A stretch of 64,000 nucleotides of DNA, taken from NCBI GenBank assembly GCA_965200175.1, contig OZ241345.1, forward strand, positions 1,798,001-1,862,000, given 5' to 3'. Below are positions 31,427-39,062 of the stretch, one piece after another. Position 1 is the stretch's first letter. Each line of letters begins with the position of its first letter. The notes beneath the pieces are model-generated. The model saw nothing but the letters and a program-made list of their open reading frames with translations, did not search any database and had not been told where the DNA came from. The stretch comes from Azophilus sp026709365 (GTDB lineage: Bacteria; Pseudomonadota; Gammaproteobacteria; Pseudomonadales; Azotimanducaceae). Both the position numbers and the translations under genes were made by a program.

Positions 31427-32497
31427 CTAATGCGTCTGCCAGGACTGCAGCTCCGGCAGCACCTTGTCGGCGAACAGGCGAATGCTCTTCTCGGCCTGCT
31501 CACCGGTCAGGCCGCCGTAGCTGACCTGCACGGTGAGGTCGAAGTCGCCGATGTCCTTGCGCCGCTGGTCCATCTTGTCAAGGATCTGCTGCGGGGTGCC
31601 GAAGGTGTTGATGTCAACGAAGGCGTTGGCGGCGTCCGCCATGCCGGTGTCCTTCAACAGTTCGGCGTTGTCGGCGTAGTCGCCGTAGCCCTTCATCTTG
31701 CGGAAGTGCTCGCCCGCCATCTCGTAGTGCTCCATGACCGTGATGTAGTAGTTGGCCATGTGCTTGCGGGCGTTGGCCTCGGCGAGTTCGGCGGATTCGT
31801 CGCAGCTCAGGAAGTCCACGCACACCGGCGACGGCGGGCGGGTGTTGTGGTGCTCCTGGTAAAGGGTGCGGTAGCGGTCGAAGTGGGGGGCCATCTCCGC
31901 CCAAGGCTTCTGCGCGAAGCTCATCATCTTGGCGCCGAGCCGGGCCACCACCGGCACCGAGTCCGAAGACATGCCCACCGCATAGAAGCGGTCCTTGAAG
32001 CTGGCGTAGGGGCGCGGGCGCACCTCCGTGCGCACCTGCTTGTAGTAGGGGCCATTGCCTTCAACGATGCCGGTCTCCAGGGCGCGAATGATCATTTCCG
32101 CGGACTCGTCGAAGCGGTCCCGCGCCTCGTTCATGTCCACGCCGAAGGTGTCGTACTCACGCCGGGCGAGGCCCCGGCCGATGCCGAACAGCGCCCGGCC
32201 CTGGCTTAAGTGATCGAGCACGATCATGCGCTCCACCACGCGCAGGGGATCATGCCAAGGCAGAATGACCGCCCCGGTCAGCAGGCTGATGTGCTCGGTC
32301 TTGGCCGCCATGTAGCTCAAGTACTGCAGGTTGTCCGGCGACATGGCGTAGTTGAAGAAGTGGTGCTCCACCGCGCTCAGGGTGTTGAAACCCAGGGACT
32401 CGGCCAAGCCGCCCAGTTGAATGTCCCGCTCCCATGCGCCTTGGTCTGTGATTCCGTCCTCGAAATTCTGGAACACCATCAACAGTCCTACCTTCAT
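31427..32497 (-). CDS. LLM-class flavin-dependent oxidoreductase (luciferase-like)
   Basis: The ATG at 32497 starts MKVGLLMVFQNF, the normal family N-terminus, while eight more codons upstream are unlikely. The 356-residue protein has LAESLGFNTLSAVEHHF, then LTGAVILPWHDPLRVVERMIVLDHL and GRALFGIGRGLARREYDTFGVD, all typical of bacterial luciferase-like monooxygenases, which use reduced FMN to oxygenate or oxidise a substrate. It is 213 nt upstream of the ligase operon on the same strand and probably contributes to the same catabolic route. Confidence 0.9.
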   Translation of the reverse strand: MKVGLLMVFQNFEDGITDQGAWERDIQLGGLAESLGFNTLSAVEHHFFNYAMSPDNLQYLSYMAAKTEHISLLTGAVILPWHDPLRVVERMIVLDHLSQGRALFGIGRGLARREYDTFGVDMNEARDRFDESAEMIIRALETGIVEGNGPYYKQVRTEVRPRPYASFKDRFYAVGMSSDSVPVVARLGAKMMSFAQKPWAEMAPHFDRYRTLYQEHHNTRPPSPVCVDFLSCDESAELAEANARKHMANYYITVMEHYEMAGEHFRKMKGYGDYADNAELLKDTGMADAANAFVDINTFGTPQQILDKMDQRRKDIGDFDLTVQVSYGGLTGEQAEKSIRLFADKVLPELQSWQTH

Positions 32498-32589
32498 GTG
32501 ACTCTCCCGATTGAATGGCACTCAATATAGCGAAGTTGCCTGCGGCAGTCATCACACTGGCGCGACCGCTTCGCGGGCGCACGGTAGTG

Positions 32590-32685
32590 CGGGTTCAGAA
32601 ACTTCTCGGAACCCAAGCCACACGACGAGCGCGCGGAGTTTCGCGCAGCGAAACTCCAACCGCCTCTCGCCCTCCGGGCGAGAGG
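32590..32685. repeat. Intergenic palindrome cluster, copy C
   Basis: GGAGTTTCGC, loop GCA, GCGAAACTCC is at 32635-32657 and CCTCTCGCCC, loop TCC, GGGCGAGAGG at 32663-32685. Before them is the shared leader (GCGGGTTCAGAAACTTCTCG, then GAACCCAAGCC and CACGACGAGCGCG). The cluster occupies the divergent gap between the luciferase-like gene and the Rap1a-like gene; the rest of that gap (32498-32830) shows nothing else. Confidence 0.85.
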
Positions 32686-32830
32686 CGCTGTTGCCTCGTT
32701 GGGAATCGTCGGGATAGACTAATCGCGCAAGCGCCCCAAAAGCCGAATCCTAGCCGTCGGCCCACTGTTCTGAAGGTTGGCGGGGCGCTTGATGGACTGC
32801 CCGAGCAACAGCAACTGGAAAACGGCACTC

Positions 32831-33304
32831 ATGCACCGTCGATTGGCCCTTCTCTCGTCATTCGCCCCAGCGCTCCTGCTGGCTGCGGCCGTCAGCGCCG
32901 TGGAGGCGCTCAGCACCGAGGAGCTCGCTTCTCATTGCGTCTTTTACCAAGAGGACCCCGACGGCGAGGACGGCATCTTTTGCGTACGCTACATCCAAGG
33001 CTTCATCGACGGCGCAGTGGCCACCGACAAGCGGGTGGCCAGCAACGTCGCCGACGAGTACGACCGCAGGAGAACGCTCACCGATCGCGCCCTCCGCACT
33101 CGCCTCAACCGGCAAACGGAGCGCTTTCCGTCGTACTACGCCGAGTTCTGCTTGGGCGAACCCGTGCCGCTCAAGGCAGTCGCGGAGCTGGTGATCGCCG
33201 ATCTCGCCGATCCGGCGCTGGTCGCGGGCCAACCGCTCGCCCGGGATGTCGTCTATGCCACCCTGCGGCGTGAGTTCCCATGCGTTCCGAGCGCCGACGA
33301 GTAG
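32831..33304 (+). CDS. Rap1a/Tai-like secreted protein
   Basis: Start ATG at 32831 gives a signal peptide (MHRRLALLSS, then LLLAAAVSAVEA); the longer frame adds 18 residues without one. The 157-residue product has CVFYQEDPDGEDGIFCVRYIQGFIDGA (with Cys pair), then FCLGEPVPLKAVAELVIADL and VVYATLRREFPC, which matches the Rap1a/Tai immunity-protein fold pattern. Those proteins neutralise type VI amidase toxins, but the fold also appears in stand-alone secreted proteins. No toxin gene is nearby. It overlaps mrpE by 25 nt. Confidence 0.65.
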   Translation: MHRRLALLSSFAPALLLAAAVSAVEALSTEELASHCVFYQEDPDGEDGIFCVRYIQGFIDGAVATDKRVASNVADEYDRRRTLTDRALRTRLNRQTERFPSYYAEFCLGEPVPLKAVAELVIADLADPALVAGQPLARDVVYATLRREFPCVPSADE

Positions 33305-33828
33305 CCGAATCGGAGGCCTCCCAGCCAGAAGCGGGGGATGGGTGGCTGCGCGCCCAGCTCGTTTTGGCCTTGCTGCTGCTCGCCTTCTGGCTGCTCTGGT
33401 CCGGCCTGTTCATTCCCTTGCTGCTGGCGCTCGGCACGCTCTCCTCACTGCTCGTGGTTTACATTGTCAAGCGCATGGGCTACTTCGACACGCGCATCCA
33501 TGCGCTGCGCTACAACTTCCGACTGATCGGATTTTGGCTTTGGCTGCTTCGCGAGATCGTGCGGTCGAGCATTGAGGTGGCTCGCGTCGTTCTATCCATG
33601 CCGATGCGGCTGCACACCGAGGTGGTCGAGGTGCCGGTCGGCGACTTGGACGCCGTGGATCAGGCCTTGCTCGGCAACTCGATCACCCTGACGCCGGGCA
33701 CCCTCACCGTGGACACCCGGGGGGATCGGCTGGTGGTCCACGCGCTGACCCCGGCCGGCGCGCAGTCGCTCCGGGACGGGGACATGAAGCGCCGCGTCAT
33801 CGCCTTGCGCCGGGCCAAAGCCGCCTGA
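33280..33828 (+). CDS. mrpE: Mrp-type cation/H+ antiporter subunit E
   Basis: The 182-residue membrane protein begins with a polar 25-residue tail followed by two to three hydrophobic segments (LVLALLLLAFWLLWSGLFI, LLLALGTLSSLLVVYIV) and the MrpE signature RYNFRLIGFWLWLLREIVRSS with a soluble C-terminal domain (LLGNSITLTPGTLTVD). MrpE is a small subunit required for complex assembly. It is the first gene of the antiporter operon and starts inside the Rap1a-like gene, which may help translation. Confidence 0.92.
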   Translation: MRSERRRVAESEASQPEAGDGWLRAQLVLALLLLAFWLLWSGLFIPLLLALGTLSSLLVVYIVKRMGYFDTRIHALRYNFRLIGFWLWLLREIVRSSIEVARVVLSMPMRLHTEVVEVPVGDLDAVDQALLGNSITLTPGTLTVDTRGDRLVVHALTPAGAQSLRDGDMKRRVIALRRAKAA

Positions 33829-33887
33829 GCGCAAGGCCTGCGCCGCGCCGCTCGCCTGCCCCGTTAGCAACAGCAACACCCTCCGGC

Positions 33888-34169
33888 ATGTATTACGCAG
33901 CAACCATTGCCACCTTGGTCACGATGGCCCTGGCTTTGCTGCGCGCCGTGAAGGGCCCCAGCGTCTATGACCGCGTGCTGGCGATGAACATGTTCGGCAC
34001 CAAGACCGTGCTGCTGCTGGCCGTGGTCGCCTTCCTCTTCGGTCGTCCCGACTTCCTCGATCTGGTGCTGGCTTATGCGCTGATCAACTTCATCGGCGTG
34101 TTCGCCGTGCTGAACTTCTTCCGCATCCGCAACGCCGGGCGGGCCGAAGCCGGCGGACCGGGCCAGTGA
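33888..34169 (+). CDS. mrpF: Mrp-type cation/H+ antiporter subunit F
   Basis: Ninety-three residues with three transmembrane helices and the MrpF motif AVKGPSVYDRVLAMNMFGTK followed by a helix and PDFLDLVLAYALINFIGVFA. Small subunit of the Mrp complex. The stop overlaps the mrpG start by 4 nt; a 59-nt gap separates it from mrpE. Confidence 0.93.
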   Translation: MYYAATIATLVTMALALLRAVKGPSVYDRVLAMNMFGTKTVLLLAVVAFLFGRPDFLDLVLAYALINFIGVFAVLNFFRIRNAGRAEAGGPGQ

Positions 34170-34492
34170 CGGACGCGCTGCTGGACATCGCCAGCTGGCT
34201 GCTGCTCGCCCTGGGCGGCTTGGCCGTGCTCATTGGCGGCATCGGCGCATTGCGCATGCCGGACCTGTACACCCGGCTGCACGCCGCCAGCGTGACCGAC
34301 AGCATGGGCGCAATCCTCGTGATCGTCGGGGTCATGCTCCAAGCCGGGCTGTCGCTGGCGACCATCAAGCTTGGCGTGATTCTTCTGTTTCTGCTGCTCT
34401 CCAGTCCGACCGCCACCCATGCGCTCGCCGCTGCGGCCTTGGTCGCCGGCAACAAGCCGGGCATCAACAGCGAAGGCGCGCAAGGCGGATGA
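34166..34492 (+). CDS. mrpG: Mrp-type cation/H+ antiporter subunit G
   Basis: The 108-residue protein has three hydrophobic segments and the MrpG signature IGALRMPDLYTRLHAASVTDSMG, read in two parts around the Pro, with KLGVILLFLLLSSPTATHA following. The GTG start overlaps the mrpF stop by 4 nt, and its own stop overlaps the next start. It is a small structural subunit near the antiporter-like subunits in known complexes. Confidence 0.93.
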   Translation: MTDALLDIASWLLLALGGLAVLIGGIGALRMPDLYTRLHAASVTDSMGAILVIVGVMLQAGLSLATIKLGVILLFLLLSSPTATHALAAAALVAGNKPGINSEGAQGG

Positions 34493-35469
34493 ACGCGCTG
34501 TTCGGCATCTTCCTGCTGACGCTGCTGCTGATCACGGCAATCGCGATCGTGCGCACTCGCAGCCTGTTCGTCGCCGTCATGCTGATGGGCATTGCGAGCC
34601 TCCTGATCGCCGCCAACTTCTTCCTGCTCGACGCCGCCGACGTGGCCTTGACCGAGGCGGCGATCGGCGCCGGCGTGTCCACGGTGCTGTTCCTGAGCGC
34701 GCTGGCCCTGACCTCGGACCAGGAACGCGCGCCCTCCTCCATGGCGCTGCCTTCCTTGGCCGTCGTCACCGCCGCCGCGCTGGTGATCATCTACGCCACC
34801 TTCGACAAGCCCCGTTTCGGCGCCCCCGACGCGCCGGTGCAAACGCACGTCTCGCCTTGGTATCTGGAGCAGACCCGCGATCTCATGGACATCCCGAACG
34901 TGGTCACGGCCGTGCTGGGCAGCTTTCGCGCCTACGACACGCTCGGCGAGGTCCTGGTCGTGTTGACCGCCGGCATCGGCGTGCTGTTCCTGCTCTCCGC
35001 CAAGCCAGGCGCGGCGAGCGGCGCCACGGCGACGGCCCCCGCGAATTCAGGGCTGCGCAGCTACGTCATTCCGCGCGTCGCCGGACGGCTGCTGATTCCG
35101 TTCATTCTGATGCTGGGCTTCTACATTCAGTTCCACGGCGAGTACGGGCCCGGCGGGGGATTCCAAGCCGGCGCAATCGTCGCCGCCGCGCTCATTCTCT
35201 ACGCGCTCCTGGAAGGCGAGCAGCGCGGACTGCGCGTCATCTCGCGCCGCGTGCTCATGGGACTGATGGCGGGTGGCGCCATCCTCTACGGGGTCGTCGG
35301 CGTGGCCGGCATGCTGCTGGGCGGCAACTTCCTCGACTACAGCGTGCTGTCCGGCGATCCGGTAACCGGTCAGCAGATTGGCATCATCCTGATTGAATTC
35401 GGCGTTGGCATGACGGTCACCGGGGTGCTGCTCAGCATCTACCATGCGTTCGCCGCCCGAGGCAGCTAG
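34489..35469 (+). CDS. mrpB: Fused DUF4040 and MnhB-type Mrp subunit
   Basis: The 326-residue membrane protein combines an N-terminal DUF4040 segment (about 1-75: VRTRSLFVAVMLMGIASLLI, TEAAIGAGVSTVLFLSALAL) with a middle helix region (DTLGEVLVVLTAGIGVLFLL) and a C-terminal MnhB domain (about 185-320: LLIPFILMLGFYIQFHGEYG and GPGGGFQAGAIVAAALILYA). In standard Mrp complexes these parts belong to the C-terminus of MrpA and to MrpB. Here they are one gene independent of an MrpA antiporter domain. The arrangement resembles archaeal and hydrogenase-related Mrp modules. Confidence 0.9.
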   Translation: MNALFGIFLLTLLLITAIAIVRTRSLFVAVMLMGIASLLIAANFFLLDAADVALTEAAIGAGVSTVLFLSALALTSDQERAPSSMALPSLAVVTAAALVIIYATFDKPRFGAPDAPVQTHVSPWYLEQTRDLMDIPNVVTAVLGSFRAYDTLGEVLVVLTAGIGVLFLLSAKPGAASGATATAPANSGLRSYVIPRVAGRLLIPFILMLGFYIQFHGEYGPGGGFQAGAIVAAALILYALLEGEQRGLRVISRRVLMGLMAGGAILYGVVGVAGMLLGGNFLDYSVLSGDPVTGQQIGIILIEFGVGMTVTGVLLSIYHAFAARGS

Positions 35470-35473
35470 CGCG

Positions 35474-35824
35474 ATGGAATTGCTCGGCCTTTACCACTAC
35501 TGGGTGTTCGCGATCCTGCTGATGATCGGCTTCTACACCGTGATCGCCAAGCTCAACCTCATCAAGAAGCTGATTGGGCTGACGCTCTTCCAGGCCGCCG
35601 TGTTCCTGCTCTACATCACCATGGGCAAGGTGGAGGGCGGCACGGCGCCGATCTACGCAGCGGGCGCCGAGACGTTCTCCAGCCCCCTGCCGCAGGTGCT
35701 GATCCTGACGGCCATCGTGGTGGGCATCTCAACCACGGCCCTTGGCTTGGGCTTGGTGATCCGCATCAAGGAGGAGTACGGCTCGATCGAGGAGCACGAG
35801 ATACAGGACATCGATCGGCGATGA
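35474..35824 (+). CDS. mrpC: Mrp-type subunit C (NuoK-like)
   Basis: The ATG at 35474 gives 116 residues starting MELLGLYHYWVFAILLMIGF; an earlier in-frame ATG would extend into mrpB. Three transmembrane helices with NLIKKLIGLTLFQAAVFLLY and TAIVVGISTTALGLGLVIRI match MrpC, a homologue of complex I subunit NuoK. It is followed by mrpD with a 4-nt overlap. Confidence 0.93.
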   Translation: MELLGLYHYWVFAILLMIGFYTVIAKLNLIKKLIGLTLFQAAVFLLYITMGKVEGGTAPIYAAGAETFSSPLPQVLILTAIVVGISTTALGLGLVIRIKEEYGSIEEHEIQDIDRR

Positions 35825-37317
35825 TCCCGTTGGCGGAACACTTGCCGGCGCTCCAGGTCGCCGTGCCCATGCTGATGGCGCCATTCGTGATGCTGCTGCG
35901 TCCGCGCCATCTGGCTTGGGCGGCAGCAACGGCAACGAGCCTGATGGCCTTCGCGATCGCCATCAGCCTGGCGGCAAGGGCTGGCGGCGGCGAGACCATC
36001 GCCTACCAGATGGGCGCGTGGCCGGCCCCCTACGGCATTGAGCTGCGCATCGACGCCTTGAGCGCGCTGGTGCTGCTGATCGCCACCGGGGCCTCGAGCC
36101 TAGCGCTGGTCGGCGGCCGCGCCAGCCTGGCCGCCGCGGTGTCCGAGAGCCGCGAACCCCTCTACTACGCGGCTTGGCTGCTGGCGCTCGCCGGCCTAGC
36201 CGGCATCGCGGTGTCCGCCGACGCCTTCAACATCTTCGTGTTCATGGAGGTGTCCTCGCTCGCCAGCTACGTGCTTGCCGTCGGCGGCACCGACCGCCGG
36301 GCGCTGCCTGCGGTCTTCAAGTACCTGATCATGGGCACGGTGGGCGCGACCTTCTACCTGATCGGCATCGGCTTGATCTACATGATGACCGGGACGCTGA
36401 ACCTGGCCGACATGGAGATTCGCATCCATGCCGTGGCCGACCAGGAGCCGATCCTTGCGGCCGCCGGGTTCATAACGGTGGGCCTGGCCCTGAAGGCGGC
36501 GATCTTCCCGCTGCACTCCTGGCTGCCAAACGCTTACACCTACGCGCCGCACGTCGCGACGGCCTTCCTGGCAGCCTGTGCGACCAAGGTGTCGCTGTAC
36601 GTGCTGCTGCGCTTCGACTTCTTCGTCTTCCAGCAGAATCTCGTCGGGCATGCGTTTCAGTTCGCGGCCTACCTGATGCCGCTGGCGGCGCTCGGGATTC
36701 TCGTCGGCTCCACCGTGGCGATGTTCGAACGCAACCTGAAGCGCCTGCTCGCGTTCTCCTCAGTCGCCCAAATCGGCTACATCATGCTTGGGGCGAGCCT
36801 GGTCAGCGTCACCGGCCTGACGGCGGCGTCGCTGCACATGTTCAACCATGCGCTGGCGAAAGGCGGGTTGTTCCTGGCGGTGGCGGGCATGGCGACGGTT
36901 GCCTTGGGCACCCGCATCGAGCACATGGCGGGCATGGCGCGACGCCAGCCGTGGACGTTTGCCGCGTTTGCCATTGCTGGGTTGAGCCTGATTGGCGTGC
37001 CTGGGACGGCCGGCTTCATCAGCAAGTGGCACCTGATTCGCGCGGCCATGGAACTTGGCGCGCCTGGCCTGCTGCTGGTTGGCGTGATTGTCGCCGGCTC
37101 GCTCATGGCGGTGGTGTATGTCTGGCGCATCGTGGAGTCGGCCTGCTTCGGAACGCCGGCCGACGGCGGACAACCCGCGGCCGCAACACCCCCGGCCCTG
37201 CTGGCCGTGACCTGGCTGGTGGCGTTGGCCAACGTTTACTTCGGCTTGGTCCCGGCGGTTCCGCTTGGGCTGTCCGAGTCCGCAGCGGCAAGCCTGCTCG
37301 GACACCTGCCGACGTGA
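35821..37317 (+). CDS. mrpD: Mrp-type antiporter-like subunit D
   Basis: The 498-residue protein has about 13-14 transmembrane helices and the antiporter-like residues: Glu in FNIFVFMEVSSLASYVL, Lys in LKAAIFPLHSWLP and Lys in CATKVSLYVLL. It belongs to the NuoL/M/N and MrpA/D superfamily that couples cation and proton movement. It is the first of three such subunits in this operon. Its stop overlaps the next GTG start. Confidence 0.95.
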   Translation: MIPLAEHLPALQVAVPMLMAPFVMLLRPRHLAWAAATATSLMAFAIAISLAARAGGGETIAYQMGAWPAPYGIELRIDALSALVLLIATGASSLALVGGRASLAAAVSESREPLYYAAWLLALAGLAGIAVSADAFNIFVFMEVSSLASYVLAVGGTDRRALPAVFKYLIMGTVGATFYLIGIGLIYMMTGTLNLADMEIRIHAVADQEPILAAAGFITVGLALKAAIFPLHSWLPNAYTYAPHVATAFLAACATKVSLYVLLRFDFFVFQQNLVGHAFQFAAYLMPLAALGILVGSTVAMFERNLKRLLAFSSVAQIGYIMLGASLVSVTGLTAASLHMFNHALAKGGLFLAVAGMATVALGTRIEHMAGMARRQPWTFAAFAIAGLSLIGVPGTAGFISKWHLIRAAMELGAPGLLLVGVIVAGSLMAVVYVWRIVESACFGTPADGGQPAAATPPALLAVTWLVALANVYFGLVPAVPLGLSESAAASLLGHLPT

Positions 37318-38780
37318 CTGCCGAGGCCGCCATCCTGAGCGCCGTCGCCTGGCCGCTGGCCGGGGCGCTGGGCATCGCGCTGGCGGGACGCGCCAGCCCC
37401 AATTTGCGGGAGGCCGCCACCCTCGCCGTGGCCGGCGGCTTGGCGTTGCTCGTTTGGAGCCTGGTGCCTGAGGTCATTGGCGGCGGGCGCCCGACGGCCT
37501 TGGTTGCGGAAGTGTTGCCGGGCATCGAGGTTGGATTTTCGGTGGAGCCTTTGGGGATGGTCTTCGCCGCGCTCGCATCGCTGCTCTGGATCATCAATTC
37601 GCTGTACTCGATCGGCTACATGCGCGGCAACAACGAATCGAACCAGACCCGGTTCTACGTGATGTTCGCCATCTCGCTGGGCGCGACGATCGGCATCGCG
37701 TTCGCCGCCAACCTCTTCACCCTGTTCCTGTTCTACGAGATGCTGACGCTCGCCACCTATCCCCTGGTCGCGCACAAGGGCGACCCCGCGACGGTGCGTT
37801 CAGCGCGCATTTACCTGGGCGTGCTGCTGACCACGTCAATCGGGCTGCTGCTGCCCGCCATCATCTGGGTCCATGTGGCCGCAGGCACCACCGATTTCAC
37901 CTTCGGCGGCATTCTGGAAGGCAGGATCGAGGGCGCGGCGGTCGGGCTGCTGCTGGTCCTGTTCGTTTTCGGCATCGGCAAGGCGGCGGTGATGCCGATG
38001 CACCGGTGGCTTCCCGCAGCCATGGTCGCCCCGACTCCGGTGAGTGCGCTGCTGCATGCGGTCGCCGTCGTCAAAGCCGGCGTGTTCACGGTGATGAAGG
38101 TCATCGTTTACATCTTCGGAATCGATCACCTGTTCGCATCCCCAGGCTCGCAGTGGCTGATTTATGCGGCCGCGTTCACCATCATCGCCGCCAGCGTGGT
38201 GGCGCTTCGCCAACAGAACCTCAAGCGCCTGCTGGCCTATTCGACCGTGGCGCAGCTGTCCTACGTGGTGATGGCAACGGCCATCCTGAAGCCCTTGGCG
38301 GAGATCGGCGCGGCCATTCACATCGTTGCCCATGCGTTCGGCAAGATCACGCTCTTCTTCGCTGCCGGCGCCATATACACGGCGGCCCGCAAAACCGAAC
38401 TGCACCAACTGAGCGGCATTGGTCGCCGCATGCCGATCACCATGGCGGCCTTCACCGTCGGCGCGTTCAGCATGATCGGGGTGCCGCCAACGGCCGGCTT
38501 CGTGTCCAAGTGGTACATCCTCGCGGGCGCGTTTGAGGCGGACAACACCATCGCCCTGTTCACCATCGTCGCCAGCACCGCACTGAACGCCGCCTACTTC
38601 CTGCCCATCATCTACATGGCCTGGTTCGGGGCCGAGCGGCAGGCCCCGTCGCCACCGCACGGGGAGGCGCCCTGGCCTTCGGTGTTGGCCTTGTCGCTGA
38701 CTGCGGCGTTGACGATCGCGTTCTTTTTGTTCAACGCTCCCGTGCTGGAACTCGAACGACAGATTGTGACGGGGCCGTAA
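37314..38780 (+). CDS. Second antiporter-like subunit (MrpD-type, D')
   Basis: The GTG at 37314 overlaps the previous stop by 4 nt; an upstream extension in the same frame is only antiparallel-free noise across mrpD and is ignored. The 488-residue protein shares the superfamily signature: Glu in FTLFLFYEMLTLATYPLV, Lys in IGKAAVMPMHRWLP and Lys in AVAVVKAGVFTVMK, and NLKRLLAYSTVAQLSYV. All expected proton-channel residues are kept, so it is likely an active channel. Confidence 0.92.
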   Translation: MTAEAAILSAVAWPLAGALGIALAGRASPNLREAATLAVAGGLALLVWSLVPEVIGGGRPTALVAEVLPGIEVGFSVEPLGMVFAALASLLWIINSLYSIGYMRGNNESNQTRFYVMFAISLGATIGIAFAANLFTLFLFYEMLTLATYPLVAHKGDPATVRSARIYLGVLLTTSIGLLLPAIIWVHVAAGTTDFTFGGILEGRIEGAAVGLLLVLFVFGIGKAAVMPMHRWLPAAMVAPTPVSALLHAVAVVKAGVFTVMKVIVYIFGIDHLFASPGSQWLIYAAAFTIIAASVVALRQQNLKRLLAYSTVAQLSYVVMATAILKPLAEIGAAIHIVAHAFGKITLFFAAGAIYTAARKTELHQLSGIGRRMPITMAAFTVGAFSMIGVPPTAGFVSKWYILAGAFEADNTIALFTIVASTALNAAYFLPIIYMAWFGAERQAPSPPHGEAPWPSVLALSLTAALTIAFFLFNAPVLELERQIVTGP

Positions 38781-38783
38781 TCG

Positions 38784-39062
38784 ATGAAAGCGCGCGAACA
38801 GTCCGACCACTGGCTAGCCCGGCCATCCACCATCAAGCGCATCTGGCGCGCGTTTTGGGGGTTGCTGGCGCTTAGCGTGGCGGCCCAGCTGGCCATCTCG
38901 ATCAAGGGCCACTTCCGGGTGGATGGCTGGCTGGGATTCGGCGCGGCCTTCGGATTCCTGTCCTGCTTGGCAATGGTTCTGGCGGCCAAGGGCCTTGGCT
39001 ACCTGCTCAAGCGCCACGAGCGGTACTACGACCAAGGCGAGGAGCCTGCCGATGACGCTTGA
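38784..39062 (+). CDS. Small two-helix membrane protein of the Mrp operon
   Basis: The 92-residue protein has two hydrophobic segments (FWGLLALSVAAQLAISI and GFGAAFGFLSCLAMVLAAKGL) between basic and acidic tails. I do not recognise a named family, but it begins 3 nt after D' and overlaps D'' by 11 nt, so it is likely an accessory subunit of the antiporter complex. Confidence 0.75.
   Translation: MKAREQSDHWLARPSTIKRIWRAFWGLLALSVAAQLAISIKGHFRVDGWLGFGAAFGFLSCLAMVLAAKGLGYLLKRHERYYDQGEEPADDA

Noticed and set aside
36174..37313. Upstream extension of the D' antiporter subunit frame
   Set aside because: It overlaps mrpD in another frame; the Arg/Gly/His-rich translation lacks membrane helices, while the GTG at 37314 gives a normal subunit.
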